Assembly (NCBI RefSeq): GCF_040537815.1
Contig: NZ_JBEWSZ010000001.1
Location: 4,712,001-4,776,000, forward strand
DNA length: 64,000 bases
Direction of reading: 5' to 3'
Source: Mesorhizobium shangrilense
Lineage (GTDB): Bacteria; Pseudomonadota; Alphaproteobacteria; Rhizobiales; Rhizobiaceae
Of this stretch, positions 16,544-25,600 are shown piece by piece (positions within the stretch are counted from its first letter, which is position 1; the number at the start of each line of letters is the position of its first letter). Both the position numbers and the translations under genes were made by a program. The notes under the pieces were generated by a model. That model worked only from the letters and a program-made list of their open reading frames with translations. It ran no database searches and had not been told where the DNA came from.

Positions 16544-16977
16544 GCGGCGAGTCTTCTTCCATTTCGCCCGTTCCACAAGGTCAATATCTCCCAGCCTCGC
16601 GGTTCGGTGATTTGATCTTCACCTCTGGCATGACGCCGCGCCTGAACGGGGAACTCCGGTTCACCGGGCCGGTGCGAGCGGCCGATCCGGTGGAGAACTG
16701 GCGCGAGGCGGTGCGATTGGCCGCCCGCAACGCGCTCGCCGCCGCACAACACCGGCTTGCGCCCGGAGAGCGGATTGCGTCGGTGCAGAGTCTCACGGTC
16801 TTCATCGCCGCCGAGCCGGGCTTTACCCTCCATTCCAGGTTGGCCGATTTTGCCTCGGCTTTTCTATGCGAGGAGCTTGGCGAGGCCGGCATCGGCAGCC
16901 GCGCGGCTGTTGGCGTGGCGACCCTGCCGGGAAACGCACCGGTCGAAATCCAGCTGATCGCCACCGTTTCCAACTGA
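16540..16977 (+). CDS. RidA/YjgF family protein
   Basis: 145 residues, normal for the Rid family. FGDLIFTSGMTPRLNGELRFTG, AARNALAAAQ, VQSLTVFIAAEPGFTLHSRLADFASAF and APVEIQLIATVSN follow the family layout. RidA proteins deaminate reactive enamine/imine intermediates released by PLP enzymes, which fits its four-base overlap with the aminotransferase gene. The catalytic Arg typical of the archetype is not clearly placed, so it may be a divergent subgroup. Confidence 0.88.
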   Translation: MSGESSSISPVPQGQYLPASRFGDLIFTSGMTPRLNGELRFTGPVRAADPVENWREAVRLAARNALAAAQHRLAPGERIASVQSLTVFIAAEPGFTLHSRLADFASAFLCEELGEAGIGSRAAVGVATLPGNAPVEIQLIATVSN

Positions 16978-17098
16978 AGCGGCGGAAAACAAGGCAGCTG
17001 GTGTGGCGATCGCGCCGCCTCCGACATTGTCATGGCCATGATCGCCGCTCTCGTCTTTCAGCCTGCGTGGCGAGGACCAGATCCAAGGGTACATCCTG

Positions 17099-18631
17099 AT
17101 GCACACGATCCTCGATCAGCTTGAAACCCGACGCGCGGAGGCGCGCCGCGGCGGCGGGCAAGAACGCATCGACGCCCAGCATGCCAAAGGCAAGCTCACC
17201 GCGCGCGAGCGCATCGACGTGCTGCTCGACGAAGGGTCGTTCGAGGAATACGGCATGCTTGTCACCCACTGCGCCACCGATTTCAGCATGGCGAGCCAGA
17301 AGATGGCGAGCGACGGCGTCGTCACCGGCTGGGGTACGATCAACGGCCGGCTCGTCTATGTGTTCTCCCAGGACATCACCGTTCTTGGTGGCTCGTTGTC
17401 GGAAACGCATGCGCGGAAAATCTGCAAGATCATGGACATGGCGGTGCGCAACGGCGCCCCGGTTATCGGTCTCAACGATAGTGGCGGCGCGCGCATCCAG
17501 GAGGGCGTCGCCTCGCTCGCCGGCTACGCCGACGTTTTCAAACGCAACGCCGAGGCGTCCGGGGTCATCCCGCAGATTTCGGTCATCATGGGGCCATGCG
17601 CCGGGGGGGCTGTCTATTCGCCCGCCATGACCGACTTCATCTTCATGGTGCGCGACAGCTCCTACATGTTCGTGACCGGCCCGGACGTGGTGAAGACCGT
17701 CACCAACGAGGTCGTGACGGCGGAAGAACTGGGCGGTGCGGACACCCACACGCAAAAATCCTCGGTGGCCGACGGTGCCTATGAAAACGACATCGAGACG
17801 CTGGAGCAGGTCCGCCGACTGTTCGACTTCCTGCCGCTCAACAACCGGGAAAAGCCCCCGGAGCGACCCTTCTTCGACGATCCGTCGCGTATCGAAATGC
17901 GGCTCGACACGCTCGTGCCTGTCAGCGCCAGCAGCCCCTACGACATGAAGGAGTTGGTCCTGGCGATTGCCGACGAGGGCGATTTTTTCGAGATCCAGGA
18001 AGCCTTCGCCGGGAACATCATCACCGGCTTCCTGCGCATCGAAGGCCAGACGGTTGGCGTCGTCGCCAACCAGCCGAGGGTGCTGGCTGGCTGCCTCGAC
18101 ATCAACAGTTCGCGCAAGGCCGCGCGTTTCGTGCGCTTCTGCGACGCGTTCTCGATCCCGATCCTCACCCTTGTCGATGTTCCGGGCTTTCTGCCGGGTA
18201 CGGAACAGGAGTATGGCGGCCTCATCAAGCACGGTGCCAAGCTATTGTTCGCCTACAGCCAGGCGACGGTGCCGATGGTGACGCTGATCACCCGCAAGGC
18301 CTATGGTGGTGCCTATGACGTGATGGCCTCCAAGCATATAGGCGCGGACGTCAACTATGCCTGGCCGACCGCGGAGATCGCGGTGATGGGCGCGAAGGGC
18401 GCGACGGAAATCCTCTATCGCTCGGAACTCGGCGATCCCGGGAAGATCGCCGAGCGTACGAAGGACCATGAGGAGCGCTTCGCCAATCCGTTCATCGCCG
18501 CCGAGCGTGGCTTCATCGACGAGGTAATCATGCCGCATTCCTCGCGCAAGCGCATCGCCCGTGCCTTCGCCACACTGCGCGGCAAGAGCGTCGAAACGCG
18601 TTGGAAGAAGCACGACACTATTCCGCTCTGA
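17099..18631 (+). CDS. pccB: Propionyl-CoA carboxylase beta subunit
   Basis: 510 residues of the acyl-CoA carboxyltransferase family: [54 protein letters not shown] in the N-half, and [47 protein letters not shown] in the C-half. The Asp in GGAYDVM is the residue associated with propionyl rather than acetyl specificity in characterised PccB proteins. With PccA it makes D-methylmalonyl-CoA, linking odd-chain or amino acid breakdown to the TCA cycle. pccA follows after nine bases. It is 121 bases after the RidA gene and may be read with it. Confidence 0.95.
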   Translation: MHTILDQLETRRAEARRGGGQERIDAQHAKGKLTARERIDVLLDEGSFEEYGMLVTHCATDFSMASQKMASDGVVTGWGTINGRLVYVFSQDITVLGGSLSETHARKICKIMDMAVRNGAPVIGLNDSGGARIQEGVASLAGYADVFKRNAEASGVIPQISVIMGPCAGGAVYSPAMTDFIFMVRDSSYMFVTGPDVVKTVTNEVVTAEELGGADTHTQKSSVADGAYENDIETLEQVRRLFDFLPLNNREKPPERPFFDDPSRIEMRLDTLVPVSASSPYDMKELVLAIADEGDFFEIQEAFAGNIITGFLRIEGQTVGVVANQPRVLAGCLDINSSRKAARFVRFCDAFSIPILTLVDVPGFLPGTEQEYGGLIKHGAKLLFAYSQATVPMVTLITRKAYGGAYDVMASKHIGADVNYAWPTAEIAVMGAKGATEILYRSELGDPGKIAERTKDHEERFANPFIAAERGFIDEVIMPHSSRKRIARAFATLRGKSVETRWKKHDTIPL

Positions 18632-18640
18632 GGACCATTG

Positions 18641-20644
18641 ATGTTCAAGAAAATCCTGATCGCCAATCGCGGTGAGATCGCCTGCCGCGTCATCAAGACG
18701 GCGCGGAAGCTGGGCATCACCGCTGTCGCCGTCTATTCCGACGCGGACCGCGAGGCGCTGCATGTAAAGATGGCGGACGAGGCGGTGCATATCGGCCCGC
18801 CGCCGTCGAACCAATCCTACATCGTCATGGACAAGATACTCGACGCGATCCGTCAGACCGGCGCGGACGCCGTTCATCCGGGCTATGGCTTCCTGTCGGA
18901 GAATGCGAACTTCGCCGAGGCGCTGAAGGCCGAGGGCGTCGCCTTCATCGGCCCGCCGCCGGTCGCGATCAAGGCGATGGGCGACAAGATCACCTCCAAG
19001 AAGATCGCGGCGAGCGCCGGCGTTTCGACGGTGCCTGGCCATATGGAGCTGATTGAAGATGCGGACGAGGCCGCCCGTATCGCCGCCTCGATCGGTTATC
19101 CGGTGATGATCAAGGCCTCCGCCGGCGGCGGCGGCAAGGGCATGCGCATAGCCTGGAACGACGCCGAGGCCCGCGAAGGCTTTCAGTCGTCCAGAAACGA
19201 GGCGAAATCGTCCTTCGGCGACGACCGCATCTTCATCGAGAAATTCGTGACGCAGCCACGCCACATCGAGATCCAGGTTCTGGGCGACCAGCATGGGAAC
19301 GTGGTCTATCTGGGTGAGCGCGAATGCTCGATCCAGCGCCGCAACCAGAAGGTCATCGAAGAAGCGCCGTCACCTTTCCTCGACGCCGCCACCCGCCAGG
19401 CGATGGGCGAGCAGGCCGTCGCGCTTTCGAAGGCCGTCGGCTATTTCTCGGTCGGCACGGTGGAGTTCATCGTCGATCAGGACAAGAGATTCTACTTCCT
19501 CGAAATGAACACCCGGCTTCAGGTCGAGCATCCGGTAACGGAACTGATCACCGGCATCGATCTGGTCGAAGAGATGATCCGTGTCGCCGCCGGCGAAGAA
19601 CTGCGGCTTTCCCAGGGTGACGTGAAGCTGAACGGCTGGGCGGTGGAAAGCAGGTTGTATGCGGAAGACCCGTATCGCAGTTTCCTCCCCTCAATCGGAC
19701 GACTGACGCGTTATCGTCCGCCTGTCGAAGGTATGCGTGATGACGGCACGGTCGTCCGCAACGACACAGGCGTCTTCGAGGGTGGCGAAATCTCGATGTA
19801 TTACGATCCGATGATCGCCAAGCTATGCACCTGGGCTCCTGACCGATTGTCGGCGATAGACGCCATGGCGCATGCGCTCGATGATTTCGAAGTCGAAGGC
19901 ATCTGTCACAATCTGCCGTTCCTCTCGGCTGTGATGGACCATCCGCGGTTTCGCGAAGGCCGATTGACCACGGCCTTCATTGCCGAGGAATTTCCAGCCG
20001 GCTTTGCCGGCGTTGCTCCCAACGAGGCGGATGCGCGAAAACTGGCCGCGGCCGCGGCCTTCATGCGCCTGCGATCCGAACAGCGCGCGGTGCTGATTTC
20101 CGGTACGATGGACGACCATCGGCGCAAGGTCGAGGCGAATTGGGTGGCAACACTAGCCAGCTTCCGGTTCAGGCTCACTGTTGGCGAGCAAGCCGTCGGT
20201 GCGATCGTCGATTTCGAGGGAGGGCCGTCAGTCGGCATCGTCAGCGATTGGCTACCGGGCCACGTCCATGCGCGCTTCATCATCGACGGCGAGGCGGCGG
20301 GGATCAAGGTGGAGACAATCGGCGCCGGCATGCGCCTGCGCTGGCGTGGCATGGATGTCGTGGCGCATGTGCGCGCGCCACGTGTCGCCGAACTCGCACT
20401 GCTGATGTCGGTGAAATTGCCGCCGGACACCTCCAGAATGCTTCTGTGCCCGATGCCAGGCATGCTTACCAGCATTGCCGTTAAGGTGGGAGATCAGGTC
20501 GAGGCGGGGCAGGCGCTTGCCACCGTCGAGGCGATGAAGATGGAGACGGTGCTGCGAGCCGAGCGCAAAGGAATTGTCAGAAGGATCGGGGCGAAGACCG
20601 GAGTCAACCTTGGTGTCGATGAACTCATCCTGGAATTCGAGTGA
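18641..20644 (+). CDS. pccA: Propionyl-CoA carboxylase alpha subunit (biotin carboxylase-BCCP)
   Basis: 667 residues. The biotin carboxylase part (about 1-450) starts MFKKILIANRGEIACRVIKT and contains the ATP-grasp loop KASAGGGGKGMRIAW, FIEKFVTQPRHIEIQ, ERECSIQRRNQKVIEEAPSP and EMNTRLQVEHPVTE. The C-terminal biotin domain carries VEAMKMET with the biotinylated Lys at about 633. A linker region joins them, as in PccA. The ATG at 18641 is preferred over the TTG one codon earlier. It ends the conserved block; a degraded region follows rather than methylmalonyl-CoA mutase. Confidence 0.95.
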   Translation: MFKKILIANRGEIACRVIKTARKLGITAVAVYSDADREALHVKMADEAVHIGPPPSNQSYIVMDKILDAIRQTGADAVHPGYGFLSENANFAEALKAEGVAFIGPPPVAIKAMGDKITSKKIAASAGVSTVPGHMELIEDADEAARIAASIGYPVMIKASAGGGGKGMRIAWNDAEAREGFQSSRNEAKSSFGDDRIFIEKFVTQPRHIEIQVLGDQHGNVVYLGERECSIQRRNQKVIEEAPSPFLDAATRQAMGEQAVALSKAVGYFSVGTVEFIVDQDKRFYFLEMNTRLQVEHPVTELITGIDLVEEMIRVAAGEELRLSQGDVKLNGWAVESRLYAEDPYRSFLPSIGRLTRYRPPVEGMRDDGTVVRNDTGVFEGGEISMYYDPMIAKLCTWAPDRLSAIDAMAHALDDFEVEGICHNLPFLSAVMDHPRFREGRLTTAFIAEEFPAGFAGVAPNEADARKLAAAAAFMRLRSEQRAVLISGTMDDHRRKVEANWVATLASFRFRLTVGEQAVGAIVDFEGGPSVGIVSDWLPGHVHARFIIDGEAAGIKVETIGAGMRLRWRGMDVVAHVRAPRVAELALLMSVKLPPDTSRMLLCPMPGMLTSIAVKVGDQVEAGQALATVEAMKMETVLRAERKGIVRRIGAKTGVNLGVDELILEFE

Positions 20645-20906
20645 GAGGGTTGGGGCTTTGCACAACAAGCGGTTAATGTTGATTTCCGTTGAGAGTTGAC
20701 CCGGGATTGGCGTGCCCCTTCGGTTGGAACAGCAAGGCTTTCCCAGCTAAGCCGTCTTCTGGGCAAGTTGGGTTTCAGTTCCTCGGCTATAGATGCAACC
20801 TCTCTGCGACACCCGCGAACGTCGCGGCGTTCTTAAAGATACTTAGCAGAAACAATCACATACAAGTTCTCGGGTTCATCCTGTCGGGCGCGCCAAATTC
20901 AATAAT

Positions 20907-21180
20907 TTAGCAGGACGCCGGCAGGCGTTCTGGCCACTGCACCGTCCCGGCGTCGCGATTCGCCGGGATCGAAACGGTGATATCCATCATCTAGGGCTTC
21001 GGGCTGCGCTCGCCATTGAACAAAGTTGCCGGATGCCCGACGGCTGGCGCGTGGTCACCACGAGCATATCGACCTGGGACGTCTTGGTGTCGACGCCGTC
21101 AGGGCGACCGGTTCCATCACTCTGGTCGGTTGACCGCACCCGGACAGAATGGCGAGGCATGCAAGGATGAGCTTCTTCAC
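20907..21180 (-). pseudogene. Remnant of a DUF900-type alpha/beta hydrolase lipoprotein
   Basis: A GTG at 21180 with GGAG upstream opens a lipoprotein signal (KKLILACLAILSGC). After about 25 codons homology moves to other frames: a second frame gives DTKTSQVDMLVVTTRQPSG, a third gives ATLFNGERSPKP and, after a stop, ITVSIPANRDAGTVQWPERL. These pieces are in the order seen at the N-terminus of DUF900 hydrolases such as the intact one at 28046. At least two frameshifts and stops are needed, so the gene is dead; the catalytic part is missing. The remaining 260 bases up to pccA show no recognisable gene. Confidence 0.6.
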
Positions 21181-21256
21181 ATGGAGTCTCCGTCCCCTGG
21201 GTGCGTAGTATGCGCCACAGGAAACGAGGGTGCGCGTGGCCCCATGAAGGAGCGAA

Positions 21257-22048
21257 CTACCGGGGGAAGAGAAGGCTGATGCTGCCGCGAACGCCCCAAC
21301 CGTTCGGCCCATTTTCGGGTGCTACAGCCCAGTAGCGCGGGCCACCCGAGAAACTCACCGGCTGCTTGCCGAACATTACGAGCTTCGACACCGTAAGGTT
21401 GATTGGCACGCTCCATTTCTCGCTTTTCCAGTCATAGGTGCTCTCGGTATCGAGCGCGAACGTCCAGGCATCCTTCGTCGTATAGGAGATGAAGGGTTGC
21501 AGGAACGTGGAACTGATGTCGCGCCGATCGCTGTTGCCGGCGACGGACCAGATATGGTTGCCAAGCGCTCCATAAGTCCAGGGCCCCTCCTGCTTCAACA
21601 CGACCGCCGTCGGACCGAGGCCCCATTTTTTTCCGCCCAGAAGCGGATCGGTTGCAGTAGGCAGTAGAATGGCAGGCCCGACGCCCCAGATCAGGCCTCC
21701 AGCGGTCGGCTTCTTCGGTGAAAAGAAGAGGCTTTGCACGACGTCGCCGATACCGGCCTGACTGCCCGAATTCCCCGCGATATCGTTCTGCGAGATGACC
21801 GGAACAACCGTACGGGAAATGACATTCCAGTCTTCATTGATCGAGAACGGAATAACCGGCTGGATATTCAAAACCGACTTGTGGCCGCCAGTGGGACCGT
21901 AGCCGCTGTCATGATTGAACTGGAGCGGAACGCTGATCAGCGACGCGATGGGATTCGATAGTTGCTTGGCAAGATCGGCATCATCCGCGGCAGCCGGACC
22001 GGCCAGGATAGTCGCTGCGATCAGGAGCAAGAGCGATTTCGGATTCAT
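21257..22048 (-). CDS. Outer-membrane transporter-like beta-barrel protein
   Basis: 263 residues with a signal peptide (MNPKSLLLLIAATILAGPAAA). The mature protein (NPIASLISVPLQFNHDSGYG, LNIQPVIPFSINEDWNVISRTVVPVISQ, GGLIWGVGPAILLPTATD, ending in GWGVRGSISLLFPR with a terminal aromatic/basic pattern) matches the family often labelled transporter or neuromedin-U-like, with amphipathic strands of a small barrel. Role in uptake is unproven. The ATG at 22048 follows GAGGAC and the signal peptide; 37 extra residues upstream were dropped. It lies downstream of the P450-like gene on the same strand. Confidence 0.8.
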   Translation of the reverse strand: MNPKSLLLLIAATILAGPAAADDADLAKQLSNPIASLISVPLQFNHDSGYGPTGGHKSVLNIQPVIPFSINEDWNVISRTVVPVISQNDIAGNSGSQAGIGDVVQSLFFSPKKPTAGGLIWGVGPAILLPTATDPLLGGKKWGLGPTAVVLKQEGPWTYGALGNHIWSVAGNSDRRDISSTFLQPFISYTTKDAWTFALDTESTYDWKSEKWSVPINLTVSKLVMFGKQPVSFSGGPRYWAVAPENGPNGWGVRGSISLLFPR

Positions 22049-22729
22049 GATGTCCTCGATTGAAATTTTCCGGCTGGCGCGCATCGGCCACCTTGGGCTG
22101 AGCTTCGTCCGCCTGCGCCAGGGCCTGGCCGCAGAGCAAACGCATGAAGGCCCGGTCATCGGCAGGCGAATCCCACTGCGAGCACTTTGTGCATGCGCAG
22201 CTTGGCCGTCTTGCCGTTTCGCGCCAATCGCGACCAGCTATGCTCCGTTCTCGCCGGTCGCGAACCCCCCGTGCTTCGGCTTTGGGAAAAGCATCATCCC
22301 GGTTGCAGCGAGGTCCGATGGCTATCCCTTGACGCGCGGCCAGTTCCTACTGCCCTTTCGTGGGCATCCTCGACGATACCGGCGCTCCGACGGAGACGCT
22401 CCTAGGAGGCACGAGACCAGAGTCGGCTGGCCACGATCGCCCAACTGGACCCGATCCGCGGGGTGGGCCGGGCTCCTGCTTTCGTGTATTTCCAGCGCGG
22501 CGAGGTCGTTTCCATCCAAAGCGGACCGCTGTTGCAAAAACTACATAGCCGTTACATAGCTGTGCCCAGTTTCATCTCGTCCGGCGCGCCATCTCGGTAC
22601 CAAACCACGAACATTGGAACGCGCGGAATTCTGGCGTGTCACCTCAGGAATTGGCCACATCGCTTGCGAATGCTCTTTCCAGAGCGTGATTTGATCCCAC
22701 ACCCGCTAGGAGCCACCGCACGCGCACCG
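22049..22729. other. 681-base gap without a recognised gene
   Basis: Short frames exist on both strands but none has homology I recognise, a good ribosome site or a signal peptide. The stretch may hold decayed coding sequence. GATTTGATCCCAC at about 22687 loosely resembles the GATTTGA(T/C)CTCATC core of the intergenic elements at 26771 and 39396. Confidence 0.5.
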
Positions 22730-24277
22730 TCAGGCGGATCTGGCGAATCCCAGGTCATCGCGGATTACTGTCATCGGGCCGATGGGCAGCACCTCTGCCT
22801 GGGCCAGGTTGAGTTTCACGAAGTCGATCTTGTTTTTCCAGACTGTGCGAAGGAAGTCCTCGAACGCATTGATGGTTAGTTGCTCGCCGGGGCAACGCCG
22901 GTAGCCGAAACCAAAAGGCGCGAAACCCGCGTGGTCGCACACCGGCAGGGGCTTGCCTCCAGCAACACCAAAAACGGTTCCGAACGCGCTGTTTTGCATC
23001 GATGCCTTCCGGCCGTCCTTCACGTCGAAGCTGGTTTTTTCGAAGGGACACCGAGCCATCCCTAGCCGCTCGACATGCTTCTCATCGATCTGTGCACTCG
23101 TCGGGACACGCTCGTATCGTGACGGATCGAACTCTTCCGGATTCTTCCAGTGAACCGGGTCGAGGCTGGTCGAGGTGTGAGGGCTGATGATGTAGCCGGA
23201 CCGCTCGAACACAGGTGCAGAGGTTTCCCGCAACGACGAGATGCTGCCGCTGTTGGGCGAAATAATACGAAAAAGCTCCATGACGAAACGCTCAAGTGGG
23301 CTGAACGCGGATTCGCCGGCGCTATCGAAGCTGCCCTCCATCGTCTTTGCAAACGACTGCCGCGTGTCCGGGTCGCCGGTCGCCGCACCGAGCTTCAACA
23401 TCATGTTGTAGAGCGAGTTGCCCCACTGGCTGAACGCCACGAAGTTGTGAAAGCACTCAAAGACCACGTCCTTGTGAGCGAAATTGTCGTCACCTTCGCC
23501 ATTCTTGAGCCAGTACCAGGCAAATGTCTTGTGTGGATCGAGCGTCTTTCCCGTCTCAAGATCGGCAAGCCGCTCCCCAATCCATGACTTCAGGAAATCG
23601 AGATTGTCCCGAACGACCATGTAGTTTTCGTAGACGATGCGTTGGGTCGGATCGAGATAGGCGAGAACCGTGTTGAAGCTCATGCCGATTTGGCGCACCT
23701 GCGGGGGTATCGCATCGCCCCTGACTCCCAGATGCAGGTCCCAGTACATGTCCCAGAACGTATCGAGGTACAGGCGCATCAACGGCTTGCCGGCATTGCC
23801 CTTCGACAGCAGTCCTTCAAAGAACGCCGTCACCTTGTCGCTATACATCTCCTGATAGAGATCCGGTGTGACGGCGCTCATGTAGATGCGCTTGCGGCGA
23901 TTGTCTGGGCCGCGCTTGTCCAAACCCTGAAGGAAGACGGTTACGCCTTTCTCCGGAGCGGGTCGCCAACTCTCGCTGATCAGGCCCCACAGATATGTGG
24001 GAAGGGCGTTTTCCTTGCTCAGCGCCTCATCGATCATCGGCAGCATCGCACGCTCCCCCTGATAGACGCTGACCAGGAAGAAGGGAAGGATTGCGTTTTC
24101 GACATAAGCGGGATCGAAGTCCCGAGAAAAACGGCTTCGGAGCTGGGCGGCCGAGTTTTCAAGGTCCGTGACGGTGAGCGGCTGGCGGTCGGCGGTGGCC
24201 GCATGTGAAAAGACGGGGTCTACGGATAGCCCGGTAACGGCAGCCGCGCTTCCAGTCAGAAATGTGCGCCTTTTCAT
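22730..24277 (-). CDS. Tat-exported cytochrome P450-like protein
   Basis: 515 residues. The start MKRRTFLTGSAAAVTG is a twin-arginine signal ending near SHAA. The heme loop FAPFGFGYRRCPGEQ with the ligand Cys at about 462, an E-x-x-R in VMELFRIIS, and FDPSRYE are P450 landmarks. The I-helix region (VVFECFHNFVAFSQWGNSLYN) lacks the usual A-G-x-x-T acid/alcohol pair, as in hydroperoxide-using or AOS-like P450s. Export of a P450 by Tat is rare. The ATG at 24277 is chosen for the signal; 21 codons upstream lack homology. Two AraC regulators lie upstream on the same strand, so they probably control it. Confidence 0.82.
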   Translation of the reverse strand: MKRRTFLTGSAAAVTGLSVDPVFSHAATADRQPLTVTDLENSAAQLRSRFSRDFDPAYVENAILPFFLVSVYQGERAMLPMIDEALSKENALPTYLWGLISESWRPAPEKGVTVFLQGLDKRGPDNRRKRIYMSAVTPDLYQEMYSDKVTAFFEGLLSKGNAGKPLMRLYLDTFWDMYWDLHLGVRGDAIPPQVRQIGMSFNTVLAYLDPTQRIVYENYMVVRDNLDFLKSWIGERLADLETGKTLDPHKTFAWYWLKNGEGDDNFAHKDVVFECFHNFVAFSQWGNSLYNMMLKLGAATGDPDTRQSFAKTMEGSFDSAGESAFSPLERFVMELFRIISPNSGSISSLRETSAPVFERSGYIISPHTSTSLDPVHWKNPEEFDPSRYERVPTSAQIDEKHVERLGMARCPFEKTSFDVKDGRKASMQNSAFGTVFGVAGGKPLPVCDHAGFAPFGFGYRRCPGEQLTINAFEDFLRTVWKNKIDFVKLNLAQAEVLPIGPMTVIRDDLGFARSA

Positions 24278-24529
24278 TCGATAGCTCCCATATAAGGTTA
24301 CTAGGAAGCATATTTCCCATCGCGGAAAGTCGAAAGCCATGGAATTCGAGATTTATGGAGATTAACCATCAATCCGGGAAAAATGAACTCCATGCATAGG
24401 TTTGGGACAAATTGGACAGAGCCCAGAATTACTGGATTTCATTCTCAAAATGGCCGGACCAGCTCATTTTAGGGAGCCGACAGTGATCCAGCGGCATTGA
24501 TTGCTGCAGCGCGTTGCGCTCGCGCGGGC

Positions 24530-25600
24530 CTACAGGTGGCGACCGAGTAGATAGTTGCTGGCCAGAAGGCTGTTTAACGAAGGTCTGCTGTCGCCCGACC
24601 GCTCCGCCAAAGGCGGATGCTTGATGCCCAGCCAACCGGCTTCGCGTGCCTCTTTGGGTGAAATTCCAAACTCTCTCCTGAATGTTCGGCTGTACGTCGA
24701 AGGGTCTACAAAACCCCATTCCTCCGCGATACTGGAGATCGCACGTCCGTCCGTGCTGTCACCCAGAACATCCCTTGTCCTCAGCAACCTTTGGCGCCGG
24801 ATATAGTGTGATACGCCTCCAGCCGGTTCGAAAATCCGATAAAGACGGGAGCGTGAGATGGAGAGTTCCTGGCAGAGCTTTTCCGGCGTCAGGTCTCGAT
24901 CGGCAAGCTTGGCGGCAATGAGCTTGTTCGCGCGGGCCATGATGACGGCATCGATCGGTTCCTGGGCCTCGAAAAAGTGATCCCGGGATGGAGAGATGCA
25001 CGCGGCGAGCAGGCTGGTGGTCGCTGCCGCGATGTAGGGAACATCGTTGTCCGTGCGGTTGGGAAGGGAATGATAAAGCAGAAGCATGTAATCCGCGACA
25101 AACGCCGCCATCTCCTGGCGGATGTCTAGCGTGAAGGGCTGCGAGAACGCGAAATCTCGCGGAAGGAACAGACAAATAACGCCATCATCCTTGCCCTGAC
25201 CCTGATGTGGCGCCGCCAGGCACTGCCAACGCAACTGTCCTGTCCGGGGCGGCCCGCCGCCTGAAGGGATTGTCTGCGGCACGCATAGAAGCCAATGATC
25301 GAAGACCGGATTCTTCTTGCTGCTCCAGCGGCGATGATAGCCGGTTCCGGGATATTCGATGGAGGCCAGGACGAGGCCGCCCAGCTGCCACACCCGCTCG
25401 CGCGCGGCGAACGAATCAAACTCGTCTCGAAGCAATTCGATGTCGGCAATGTTGGAGTGCCAGCTTCGATAAAGGTCGAACTGTTCAGCGGGCGGCGCCG
25501 ACGAGGTGTCGATGTCGACGACGCACCTCAGAGGCTCCGTGGTTCCAATCTTGGCGCTTGCGTTGATAACTCGTGCCTTGTCCTGCATCAGGCAACTCAT
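24530..25600 (-). CDS. AraC family regulator, SAPPAEQFDL paralog family (member 2)
   Basis: 356 residues. An AraC-binding-like N-domain begins with VVDIDTSSAPPAEQFDLYRSW, and the C-terminal double helix-turn-helix contains LCQELSISRSRLYRIFEPAGGVSHYIRRQRLL and WGFVDPSTYSRTFRREFGISPKEA. A tail follows, ending NSLLASNYLLGRHL, related to the tails of the other paralogs. The start overlaps the stop of the upstream paralog (ATGA), so the two regulators are coupled, an unusual arrangement. It lies 252 bases before the P450-like gene on the same strand. It could heterodimerise or compete with its partner. Confidence 0.88.
   Translation of the reverse strand: MSCLMQDKARVINASAKIGTTEPLRCVVDIDTSSAPPAEQFDLYRSWHSNIADIELLRDEFDSFAARERVWQLGGLVLASIEYPGTGYHRRWSSKKNPVFDHWLLCVPQTIPSGGGPPRTGQLRWQCLAAPHQGQGKDDGVICLFLPRDFAFSQPFTLDIRQEMAAFVADYMLLLYHSLPNRTDNDVPYIAAATTSLLAACISPSRDHFFEAQEPIDAVIMARANKLIAAKLADRDLTPEKLCQELSISRSRLYRIFEPAGGVSHYIRRQRLLRTRDVLGDSTDGRAISSIAEEWGFVDPSTYSRTFRREFGISPKEAREAGWLGIKHPPLAERSGDSRPSLNSLLASNYLLGRHL

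Noticed and set aside
17030..18232. 400-codon minus-strand frame
   Set aside because: Antisense to pccB, which is certain.
20689..20910. 73-codon plus frame after pccA
   Set aside because: No homology and overlaps the hydrolase remnant region on the other strand.
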